13,176 bases of DNA, taken from Methanoregulaceae archaeon. Lineage in GTDB: Archaea; Halobacteriota; Methanomicrobia; Methanomicrobiales; Methanospirillaceae. Position numbers and translations under genes: made by a program. Numbering within the stretch: position 1 is the stretch's first letter; each line of letters starts with the position of its first letter. This document shows positions 7,574-13,176 of this stretch, in pieces. The stretch is taken from positions 1 to 13,176 of the forward strand of contig JAJRBP010000248.1 in NCBI GenBank assembly GCA_028679405.1, given 5' to 3'. The notes under the pieces are model-generated. The model was not told where the DNA came from, searched no databases, and saw only the letters and a list, made by a program, of their open reading frames with translations.

Positions 7574-8304
7574 ATAGAACGGGGATATCCGCAGTTATTC
7601 CGGTTTACAACGATCGGGCATCTCTCGAAAGGGCACTTCCCGAATCAATCCGTGTTTTTTCGGAACTGGGCAGTCCGTTCGAGCTAATCATTGCGGAGGA
7701 CGGGAGTACTGACGGGAGTACAGAATTTGTGCGTTCGTTCTCGGAAATGGACCAACGGGTACGTCTCTTACACAGTGATGAACGTCTTGGACGCGGCCGG
7801 GCGCTTACCCGGGCGTTCTCGGAAGCATCGGGTGTAATCGTCCTCTATTACGATGTGGACCTGGCGACCGGCATGGAGCATATCGGGGAGCTCGTCGATG
7901 AGATACGCAGAGGATGCGATTGTGCGACAGGGTCACGGCTGATGCCTTCCAGCAATACCACTCGTTCCAGTGGAAGGGAGTTCGCGAGCCGGGGATATAA
8001 CTTCCTTGTCCGGCTTTTCCTCTCGAGCCGGATCTATGACCACCAGTGCGGATTCAAAGCTTTTAACAGGGAACGGCTTATGTCACTCCTTCCCTCTGTC
8101 CGTGATACCCACTGGTTCTGGGACACCGAGGTGCTCGTGCTCGCCCAGCGGGCCGGTTACCAGGTCTGCGAGTTCCCGGTGAAATGGCGGGAAGGCAGGG
8201 GGACAACCGTTCGAAGAAACGACGTGTGGGAGATGGGAAGTGCAATTCTCTCACTCTGGTGGCGAATCCATGTTAAGGGTGACTGCCCATTACCAACCGG
8301 ATGA
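7570..8304 (+). CDS. family 2 glycosyltransferase, polyprenyl-phosphate (dolichyl-phosphate) glycosyltransferase type
   Basis: 244 residues with a GT-A fold: SAVIPVYND (7-15), AEDGSTDGS (42-50) and the metal-binding DxD-type motif DVDL (95-98). DHQCGFKAF (157-165) is characteristic of the DPM1/ALG5-like group. Members transfer a sugar from a nucleotide donor to polyprenyl phosphate on the cytoplasmic face. No membrane helix is evident. The start is GTG at 7570, overlapping the upstream stop by four bases. The next gene, on the opposite strand, encodes an AglD-C/UPF0104 membrane protein. In Haloferax AglD these two parts are one protein, so the pair here may work together although coded separately. 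The sugar is unknown. Confidence 0.9.
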   Translation: MNRTGISAVIPVYNDRASLERALPESIRVFSELGSPFELIIAEDGSTDGSTEFVRSFSEMDQRVRLLHSDERLGRGRALTRAFSEASGVIVLYYDVDLATGMEHIGELVDEIRRGCDCATGSRLMPSSNTTRSSGREFASRGYNFLVRLFLSSRIYDHQCGFKAFNRERLMSLLPSVRDTHWFWDTEVLVLAQRAGYQVCEFPVKWREGRGTTVRRNDVWEMGSAILSLWWRIHVKGDCPLPTG

Positions 8305-8309
8305 ACCTG

Positions 8310-8389
8310 TCTCACCTTAAAAAGCGGATAAAGTGTCCGTGAGGTTATCGTGAGATGTCTGCGAAAAAATGGTCAAAAACAACTTTTTC
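8310..8389. terminator. convergent terminator region with nested inverted repeats
   Basis: TCTCAC (8310-8315) pairs with GTGAGA (8350-8355), and inside it GATAA (8327-8331) pairs with TTATC (8345-8349). Further on, six A (8364-8369) and five A (8375-8379) become U tracts for the minus-strand gene ending at 8433. Five T (8384-8388) serve the plus-strand glycosyltransferase. GAAAAA and TTTTTC at the ends of 8363-8389 are themselves complementary. This is a plausible bidirectional terminator. Confidence 0.35.
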
Positions 8390-8432
8390 TTGCAGGATGG
8401 AATTTTCATCGCATCTTTGGGCATATCTATCA

Positions 8433-9416
8433 TTATAACCCTACCATCTTCGTGATCTCCCCGGTATCCACCTTCCGGCTGAGGTAGACGAAAGCCACGT
8501 ACCCCGCCACGATGCTCCAGCCGAACGTGAGAGCCCGGCCGATAAGTACCGTTGAGCCGCCGATGTCATGGGGGATGCCTGCCGCCGAGAGGATCAGGAT
8601 CATGACAACCTCGGTCCCTCCCACACCACCAGGCAGGAATGAGAGCAATCCTATCAGGACTGAAAGGGCGAGGATGCAGGTGAACATGACCGGGAGAACG
8701 AGATCGACAGGCGCCGGGGCAAGTGCAAGGTATACCGCATAGAATGCCATCCCGTCCAGAAGCCACGCAACAAGCGTCCATGCGAAGCTCCCGAGAAGAG
8801 ATACATGGGAGATACGGCACCCGCGATAGAAATTGGTAAGGAACTCTTCGTCAATCTTCTTCAAGACCGGGAAGCGTTTGAACAGGCCGATCGCCTTCCT
8901 TCCGGCCTGTTCGCTGTACATGATGAGGAAAAGAAATGCGATAAGCACCGAGAAGATGACTACCGAAAGGACGATCAGCGGGAGATAATCGGCTGCAGCG
9001 ATGAGAGAGATCCCTGAGAGCCCAAAAAGGATCAGTACGAGGACATCCATTATGCGTTCCCAGATCACGGAGGGAAGAGAGACGGAGATGGGAGTACCAT
9101 CCACCGCTTTCAGGGCCATCGTTTTTACAGGCTCGCCTATCTTCCCTGGAGTGAGGTTGCTTACCGTTATCCCGAAAAACTGGACGGGCGCAAGTTTTCC
9201 AAACGAGATCCCGGGAAGAAGGACCTTCCATTTATAAACCCTGCATACCAGTGCCAGGTTGGCAAAAATGAATCCATATAAAATATATACAGGATTTGCA
9301 GAAGCGATCGTTCGTACGAGCTCTGCAGGATTAAGGAAGAGGACTATCCCGGCCAGGATGAGAAGACTGACAAATATCAGGACGCCCGTTTTCCACTTCA
9401 TTGCAAAATACCACAT
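8433..9416 (-). CDS. UPF0104 / LPG-synthase-TM family membrane protein (AglD C-terminal-like)
   Basis: 327 residues with seven to eight predicted membrane helices. Conserved family signatures are NLTPGKIGEPVK (87-98), WERIMD (119-124) and LPGGVGGTE (261-269). The family includes the membrane half of bacterial MprF and the C-terminal half of Haloferax AglD; it is linked to moving or modifying lipid-linked substrates. No glycosyltransferase domain is fused here, but a GT2 gene of the matching type lies head-on at 7570-8304. I chose the ATG at 9416 because AGGCGA lies five bases upstream. An in-frame ATG at 9401 is possible and would remove five residues. Exact function (flippase or accessory) is inferred. 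Confidence 0.88.
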   Translation of the reverse strand: MWYFAMKWKTGVLIFVSLLILAGIVLFLNPAELVRTIASANPVYILYGFIFANLALVCRVYKWKVLLPGISFGKLAPVQFFGITVSNLTPGKIGEPVKTMALKAVDGTPISVSLPSVIWERIMDVLVLILFGLSGISLIAAADYLPLIVLSVVIFSVLIAFLFLIMYSEQAGRKAIGLFKRFPVLKKIDEEFLTNFYRGCRISHVSLLGSFAWTLVAWLLDGMAFYAVYLALAPAPVDLVLPVMFTCILALSVLIGLLSFLPGGVGGTEVVMILILSAAGIPHDIGGSTVLIGRALTFGWSIVAGYVAFVYLSRKVDTGEITKMVGL

Positions 9417-9575
9417 CTATTTCGCCTGCAATGGTAGTTAAAGGCGATCGAGGCGGGCGACAAGTGCCAGATTTCCCAGGTCTTTATTCAGGTTGGATGA
9501 AAAGGCTTTGTGCCTCCGGAAGAAATACACTGGGAATCACGTGAGCGACCATCCTCCACATCATAAACACACCTG

Positions 9576-9667
9576 GTACAAAGAAATATGTACGGCAATG
9601 AAAACGGTCTGCAGAGCCCGCCCGCCGATGGACGGAATTTCAGGATGGCCCGGTTGTACCGCGGTAC
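9576..9667 (+). promoter_or_regulatory. GTAC inverted repeats upstream of the DUF2298 gene
   Basis: GTACA (9576-9580) and TGTAC (9589-9593) form an inverted repeat around an AT-rich core that contains the TATA-like AAATAT. A perfect 12-base palindrome, GTACCGCGGTAC, lies at 9656-9667, about 33 bases before the gene. Shared GTAC half-sites make an operator for a dimeric regulator possible; the palindrome could alternatively be a leader hairpin. No regulator gene is in the window. The rest of 9417-9700 shows no gene I can support. Confidence 0.3.
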
Positions 9668-9700
9668 TGTCTTTGTTCAACCTGGGTAAGGAGGATTGGT

Positions 9701-11818
9701 ATGATGGGAGCTGAAGTTGAAGCTGTTTCTGTCCTCGCATGGCTCGCAGTGCTCTTTTTCCTCCAGTTATCGCTCTGGCCGTTTCTAAGAAGGGCATGCA
9801 GGGAATTTGCGTACCCGGTTTCATGGTCGGTATCGATCCTGCTTTTTACGCTGGTCTCGTGGTATTGTGGGTTTGCGGGACTCCCGGTGCCACTCGCTCT
9901 GCTCCCCTTCGCCGTCCTTCTCGGGATCGCGGCGTATCGGGGGGAATACTCGTGGGAGGCATTCTGCAGGGAGCGCCGATGGGTTGTCCTGTTCCTCGTG
10001 GCGTTCGGGGCGATGCTCGAGGTCAGGTATGTCAACTCCTCCATCTCATACGCCGAGAAGTTCATGGATCATGCGTTCATCGCATCGATCATGCGTATTC
10101 CTGTTGTCCCTCCGCTCGATCCCTGGTTTTCCGGAGGGTATCAGAATGCATATTATTACCTTGGATACTGGCTGTTTGGCACTCTCGGGATCGTGAGCGG
10201 CGTCCCGTCGACGATCGTATTCAACCTCGCCCTGCCGACGGTCTTCGGTCTCTCGGCGATAAATCTGTATGCGATCGGCGACCTGGTAATGAAACGCTTC
10301 AAGTGGCTTCCGCTTATCGGCCTCGTCATGTTCAACCCTTCGTTCATCTGGAACTTCCTCTCCGGAAAACCGGTTGGATCAGTCTTCTGGGACAGCACGA
10401 GGACGATCACGAATACTATCAACGAATACCCCCTCTTCTCCTTCACCTGGGGTGACGTCCATCCCCATGTAATCGGGATGTTCAACCAGATTCTCCTCAT
10501 CTTCCTGCTCCTGTATGCATGGAAGCGCTGGGGCTCGCTCGACACCCGTGGCCGCGGCATACTTATCTGTATCGCTGCTCTTGGACTGGGGTCTGCTCCG
10601 GCGATTAATACATGGGACGTGCTCATCTATGCACCCCTCATCCTCGCATTCGGCCTCCTCATATGGTATCGGAACCTTGGTCCAACGTGCAAGGAATCGA
10701 AAAGCTCCGGACACCGGGGCTGCTTCCAGGAGATAATTCAGGTCCTGAAGGGGGCGGTCCAGGTTTCCGTCCGGCATATCCGGGAGGGCCGGCCCTGGGA
10801 GATAGCAGGGGAGGCGTGGGGATTCTTCCTCCTTACCCCGCCTCTCGCGGTACTACTCTATACCCCGTTCTATCTCCAGATGAGGACTCAGGGGGTAGAT
10901 GGCGTGGGGTTTGTCACTCTTCCTACAAATCCGGTCGAATTCCTCCTTGTGCATGGATTTTTCCTCGCAGTGCTCCTTGTGTACTGCCGGAAAGATATTG
11001 CGGCCCGGCCTTATCTTCTGATTATTCCCGGTCTTGTCGTTGCTGCCGGGTATGCCTCGGCCGGAATCGCGCTTATCCCGCTCGTGTACCTGCTCGTCCG
11101 GAAGGAGCGGGATGCGGTCTCATTCATGGCGATCATCGGTCTCTCGATCCTCATCGTGTGCGAATTTCTTTACCTGAAAGACCACATGGGGGATACCTAC
11201 TTCAGGATGAACACAGTCTTCAAGTTCTATATCGGCGCGTGGTTCTTCCTCGCTACCGCATCCCTCGCGATAATCGGCCGATGGCTTGACAGGATATTCC
11301 CAGCTGCCTTCCCCTCCCGTACCGCAAGCCGTGTTCTCACTGTACTCTCGATCGCATGCCTTCTCTCTGTACCGCTCCTCGTACCGCTTGACCCGCCGTT
11401 CCGGACCTCTTCCCTTGACGGCCTCTCGTATTTGACGACAGAACATCCCGGCGATCTCGCGGCTGTCACGTTCCTTCGAACCCTGCCGGGGAATATCACG
11501 CTCGTCGAGGCCGAGTGCGGGGATTACTCCTACTGCGGGCGTGTATCTTCTTTCACCGGCATCCCTGCAGTGATCGGCTGGCCGTTCCACGAGTTCATGT
11601 GGAGGGGCGACATGGGCGGGTGGTACGGGCAGAGGGTCTCGGACGTTCGGACAATTTATGAGGACCCCGAACGCACTCTCCCACTAATGGAGAAGTATAA
11701 CGCCACACTTCTCTACATCGGCGACCTCGAGCGGGAGAAGTATAAAGTTAACATCACTGGCCTTGCGCTCCCCCTCATCTACGAGAACGAAGGAGTCGCA
11801 ATTTACCGCCGCGGTTGA
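9701..11818 (+). CDS. large multi-pass membrane protein, DUF2298 / TIGR03662 (Chlor_Arch_YYY) family
   Basis: 705 residues, within the usual range of the single-domain class, with many membrane helices across its length and a soluble C-terminal region from about 580. It carries the defining YYYxG motif (YYYLG, 151-155), and GDVHPH at 251-256 after an EYPLFSF stretch. A C-terminal conserved block at 613-636 includes GRVSSFTG and ends HEFMWRG. The fold is probably related to GT39/GT-C enzymes that use polyprenyl-linked sugars; activity is not established to my knowledge. The ATG at 9701 is set six bases after GGAGG (9690-9694), a strong start. TIGR03662 genomes nearly always also carry TIGR03663, found here at 1739. 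Together with the GT2, UPF0104 and FAD genes it suggests a surface-glycan or glycolipid locus. Confidence 0.88.
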   Translation: MMGAEVEAVSVLAWLAVLFFLQLSLWPFLRRACREFAYPVSWSVSILLFTLVSWYCGFAGLPVPLALLPFAVLLGIAAYRGEYSWEAFCRERRWVVLFLVAFGAMLEVRYVNSSISYAEKFMDHAFIASIMRIPVVPPLDPWFSGGYQNAYYYLGYWLFGTLGIVSGVPSTIVFNLALPTVFGLSAINLYAIGDLVMKRFKWLPLIGLVMFNPSFIWNFLSGKPVGSVFWDSTRTITNTINEYPLFSFTWGDVHPHVIGMFNQILLIFLLLYAWKRWGSLDTRGRGILICIAALGLGSAPAINTWDVLIYAPLILAFGLLIWYRNLGPTCKESKSSGHRGCFQEIIQVLKGAVQVSVRHIREGRPWEIAGEAWGFFLLTPPLAVLLYTPFYLQMRTQGVDGVGFVTLPTNPVEFLLVHGFFLAVLLVYCRKDIAARPYLLIIPGLVVAAGYASAGIALIPLVYLLVRKERDAVSFMAIIGLSILIVCEFLYLKDHMGDTYFRMNTVFKFYIGAWFFLATASLAIIGRWLDRIFPAAFPSRTASRVLTVLSIACLLSVPLLVPLDPPFRTSSLDGLSYLTTEHPGDLAAVTFLRTLPGNITLVEAECGDYSYCGRVSSFTGIPAVIGWPFHEFMWRGDMGGWYGQRVSDVRTIYEDPERTLPLMEKYNATLLYIGDLEREKYKVNITGLALPLIYENEGVAIYRRG

Positions 11819-11855
11819 GCCATTTTCCGGGTCATGGAGAGACGGCTGACATACC

Positions 11856-11863
11856 TTTATTTC
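11856..11863 (+). promoter_or_regulatory. candidate TATA box for the L7Ae operon
   Basis: CTTTATTT lies about 85 bases before the L7Ae ATG in the 128-base gap after the DUF2298 gene. Transcription would begin near 11881-11890 and give a leader of about 60 bases that includes the structured element at 11893-11943. Confidence 0.35.
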
Positions 11864-11892
11864 CGCACCTGTTGAAATGTAATGGCACATCG

Positions 11893-11943
11893 TCACTTGC
11901 TGATGAGTGATGAGGGAGTACTACGCACTCCTGAATGAGGTGA
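11893..11943 (+). promoter_or_regulatory. kink-turn-like leader of the L7Ae mRNA, possible autoregulatory element
   Basis: GGGAGU (11914-11919) pairs with ACUCCU (11927-11932), six pairs with one G-U, around a seven-base loop. The stem is flanked on both sides by GA (11912-11913 and 11933-11934), the tandem G-A arrangement of a kink turn. The 5' GA is the end of a UGAUGA (11908-11913), and a second UGAUGA is at 11901-11906. UCACUU (11893-11898) can pair with AGGUGA (11938-11943), which contains the L7Ae ribosome binding site. L7Ae binds kink turns, and feedback through its own leader has been reported in other archaea. A weak point is that the stem next to the 5' bulge pairs poorly, so the exact kink-turn register is uncertain. 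Confidence 0.5.
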
Positions 11944-11946
11944 GTT

Positions 11947-12315
11947 ATGGCTGGAAAATACGTGAAATTCACTGTACCTGAAGAGGTACAGAACAAGGCG
12001 CTCGAAGCGCTCGAGATCGCGCGGGATACCGGAAAGATCAAGAAGGGCTCAAACGAGGCAACAAAAGCCATCGAGCGCAGTACGGCCGTCCTCGTGCTGA
12101 TTGGGGCGGACGTTGAGCCCGAGGAGATCGTGATGCACCTCCCCCCGCTCTGCGATGAGAAGAAGATCCCGTTTGTCTTCATCAACAAGCAAAACGATCT
12201 CGGGACCGCGAGCGGCCTTGAGGTCGGGACAGCTGCTGCTGCGATTGTGAAGCCGGGGAAGGCGAAGGAGATCGTGGACGATCTTTCCAAGCAGGTCTCA
12301 GAACTGAGAGCGTGA
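11947..12315 (+). CDS. rpl7ae: 50S ribosomal protein L7Ae (eL8), kink-turn binding protein
   Basis: 122 residues, the normal archaeal length. The RNA-binding signature GSNEATK (34-40) and the following [16 protein letters not shown] region are diagnostic. The protein binds kink turns in 23S rRNA, and in archaea also in box C/D and H/ACA guide RNPs and RNase P. GGTGA (11939-11943) lies three bases before the ATG and can be masked by an upstream stretch of the leader. It is first in a cluster with S28e, L24e and nucleoside diphosphate kinase, with only six bases to the next gene, so one transcript is likely. Confidence 0.97.
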   Translation: MAGKYVKFTVPEEVQNKALEALEIARDTGKIKKGSNEATKAIERSTAVLVLIGADVEPEEIVMHLPPLCDEKKIPFVFINKQNDLGTASGLEVGTAAAAIVKPGKAKEIVDDLSKQVSELRA

Positions 12316-12321
12316 GAGTAG

Positions 12322-12531
12322 ATGGCTGACGACGCAGTGCCAGCGGAAGTGATCGAGGTGATCGGTTCGACCGGGATGCACGGCGAGGCGATGCAGGTCA
12401 AATGCCGCATTCTCGAGGGTCTCAACAAGGGCAGGATCATCACCAGGAACACCGTGGGGCCGATCCGGGAAGGAGATGTCCTCATGCTCCTCGAGACCGA
12501 GCGCGAGGCGAAGAAACTTTCGCGGAGGTAA
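12322..12531 (+). CDS. rps28e: 30S ribosomal protein S28e (eS28)
   Basis: 69 residues, the standard size for this small OB-fold protein of the 30S head, present only in archaea and eukaryotes. Conserved parts are the N-terminal [31 protein letters not shown] in the middle, and the basic C-terminus [12 protein letters not shown]. It begins six bases after the L7Ae stop. Its last codons contain GGAGGT (12524-12529), the ribosome binding site of the L24e gene, so the two are tightly arranged. Confidence 0.97.
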   Translation: MADDAVPAEVIEVIGSTGMHGEAMQVKCRILEGLNKGRIITRNTVGPIREGDVLMLLETEREAKKLSRR

Positions 12532-12537
12532 TCGGTA

Positions 12538-12729
12538 ATGGTAGATATTCGCACCTGCAGTTTCTGTGGCGGGCCGATCGAGCCCGGCACCGGCAAGATG
12601 TTCGTGAAGAAGGACGGCAGTATCTTCTACTTCTGTAGCTCGAAGTGCCAGAACAACCAGCGCCTCGGCCGGGTCCCGCGCCGTGTCGCCTGGACAAAGG
12701 CAGGAAGAAAGGCACTCGGAAAGGAGTGA
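12538..12729 (+). CDS. rpl24e: 50S ribosomal protein L24e (eL24), zinc-ribbon protein
   Basis: 63 residues, normal for the short archaeal form. Four cysteines, C7 and C10 (CSFC) and C33 and C37 (CSSKC), form a C4 zinc site. The start [19 protein letters not shown] is typical of the family. GGAGGT lies eight bases before the ATG. The gene follows S28e by six bases, and the NDP kinase ATG is eight bases after its stop, matching a conserved archaeal order. Confidence 0.97.
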   Translation: MVDIRTCSFCGGPIEPGTGKMFVKKDGSIFYFCSSKCQNNQRLGRVPRRVAWTKAGRKALGKE

Positions 12730-12737
12730 CGCCGTCC

Positions 12738-13176
12738 ATGGAGCGCACCTTCGTGATGGTCAAACCTGACGGTGTCCAGAGGGGGCTCGTCGGGGAGGCG
12801 GTCTCGAGGCTCGAGAGGAAAGGCCTCAAGCTCGTCGCCGCACGGTTTGAACAGCTGCCGGATCTGCGGGTTATCGAGCAGTACAAGGAACACCAGTCGA
12901 AACCGTTCTTCAACTTCCTGAAGAAGTACATCATGAGCGGCCCGGTGTTCCTCATGGTCTGGGAAGGGAAGAATGCCGTGAAGATCGTGCGGACACTTAT
13001 CGGGGCAACAAACCCCGCTGAAGCGGCGCCCGGGACGATCAGGGGTGATTTCGGGCTCGATATCGGACGAAACATCATCCACGCCTCGGACTCGGTCGAG
13101 AGCGCGAACCGGGAGATCCCGATACACTTCTGCGCCGAAGATCTCACGACTTACACCCGGATCGATGAACAGATCA
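12738..13176 (+). CDS. ndk: nucleoside diphosphate kinase, 3' end outside the window
   Basis: 146 codons are visible with no stop, so the gene runs past the edge; family members are about 150 residues, so little is missing. It transfers the terminal phosphate between nucleoside triphosphates and diphosphates through a phosphohistidine. The start [19 protein letters not shown] is typical, and NIIHASDS places the catalytic histidine at 115. R87-like and K9 positions fit the active site (K9 in MVKPDG). It lies eight bases after L24e, with GGAG (12723-12726) inside the end of that gene as the likely ribosome binding site. In many archaea an aIF5B/IF-2 gene follows; that lies outside this window. 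Confidence 0.97.
   Translation, partial: MERTFVMVKPDGVQRGLVGEAVSRLERKGLKLVAARFEQLPDLRVIEQYKEHQSKPFFNFLKKYIMSGPVFLMVWEGKNAVKIVRTLIGATNPAEAAPGTIRGDFGLDIGRNIIHASDSVESANREIPIHFCAEDLTTYTRIDEQI

Noticed and set aside
9599..9714. Small frame (about 38 residues) upstream of and overlapping the DUF2298 start
   Set aside because: No ribosome binding site precedes it, and it shows no signal peptide, membrane segment or known motif. The strong GGAGG belongs to the ATG at 9701. It could be a leader peptide, but nothing supports that.
10612..11289. Second plus-strand frame of 225 codons inside the DUF2298 gene
   Set aside because: It lies in another frame of a clearly coding membrane protein and is proline/glycine/arginine-rich without a domain, so it is a shadow frame.
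11901..11934. Stand-alone box C/D guide RNA using UGAUGA and CUGA
   Set aside because: C-like and D-like boxes are present, but the sequence between them folds into a hairpin rather than a guide, and it sits in the leader of L7Ae, so a leader kink turn explains it better.
12482..13147. Minus-strand frames opposite S28e, L24e and NDP kinase
   Set aside because: They are antisense to three securely identified genes.
1..13176. Mobile elements, CRISPR arrays, toxin-antitoxin or defence genes, tRNA genes
   Set aside because: No transposase or integrase motifs, no regularly spaced repeats, no terminal inverted repeats around genes and no tRNA-like cloverleaf were recognised.

Overview
The window looks like a mesophilic methanogenic archaeon of the Methanomicrobiales type (inferred). 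It carries archaeal-type EF-1alpha, S10, L7Ae, S28e and L24e. Start sites have GGAGG or GGTGA ribosome binding sites, promoter candidates are TATA-type, and one gene encodes a CetZ/FtsZ-superfamily tubulin. The window also holds the paired membrane families TIGR03662 and TIGR03663, which are scattered among archaea and Chloroflexi. I recognise no mobile element, CRISPR array, tRNA or rRNA.

Layout. (1) 117-1728: translation genes for EF-1alpha (tuf) and ribosomal protein S10 (rps10). A multi-pass PMT-like membrane protein of the TIGR03663 type follows ten bases later (1739-3454). (2) 3455-3762: a gap between converging genes, with terminator-like sequence for both sides. (3) 3763-6167, minus strand: a CetZ-like tubulin GTPase, followed almost without gap by a secreted, C-terminally anchored helical protein of unknown function. 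(4) 6344-8304, plus strand: an FAD-dependent amine-oxidase-like enzyme whose stop codon overlaps the start of a family 2 glycosyltransferase. (5) 8433-9416, minus strand: a UPF0104/AglD-C-like membrane protein converging on the glycosyltransferase. (6) 9701-11818, plus strand: a large DUF2298 (TIGR03662, YYYxG motif) membrane protein with inverted repeats in its leader. (7) 11947 to the end: L7Ae, S28e, L24e and the first 146 codons of nucleoside diphosphate kinase, an archaeal ribosomal cluster with closely spaced genes.

The middle of the window reads as a surface-glycan or glycolipid locus set between two blocks of translation genes. A soluble GT2 of the polyprenyl-phosphate type, an AglD-C-like membrane protein, an FAD sugar-modifying or lipid-modifying candidate, and the TIGR03662/TIGR03663 pair could together build and move a lipid-linked sugar. 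This is inference from families and neighbourhood.

Two observations stand out. The L7Ae leader can fold into a stem flanked by tandem G-A steps (a kink-turn-like core), and an outer pairing covers the L7Ae ribosome binding site, which suggests feedback by L7Ae on its own mRNA. Separately, the CetZ gene and the membrane-anchored helical protein look translationally linked, which makes them a candidate cytoskeleton-envelope pair.
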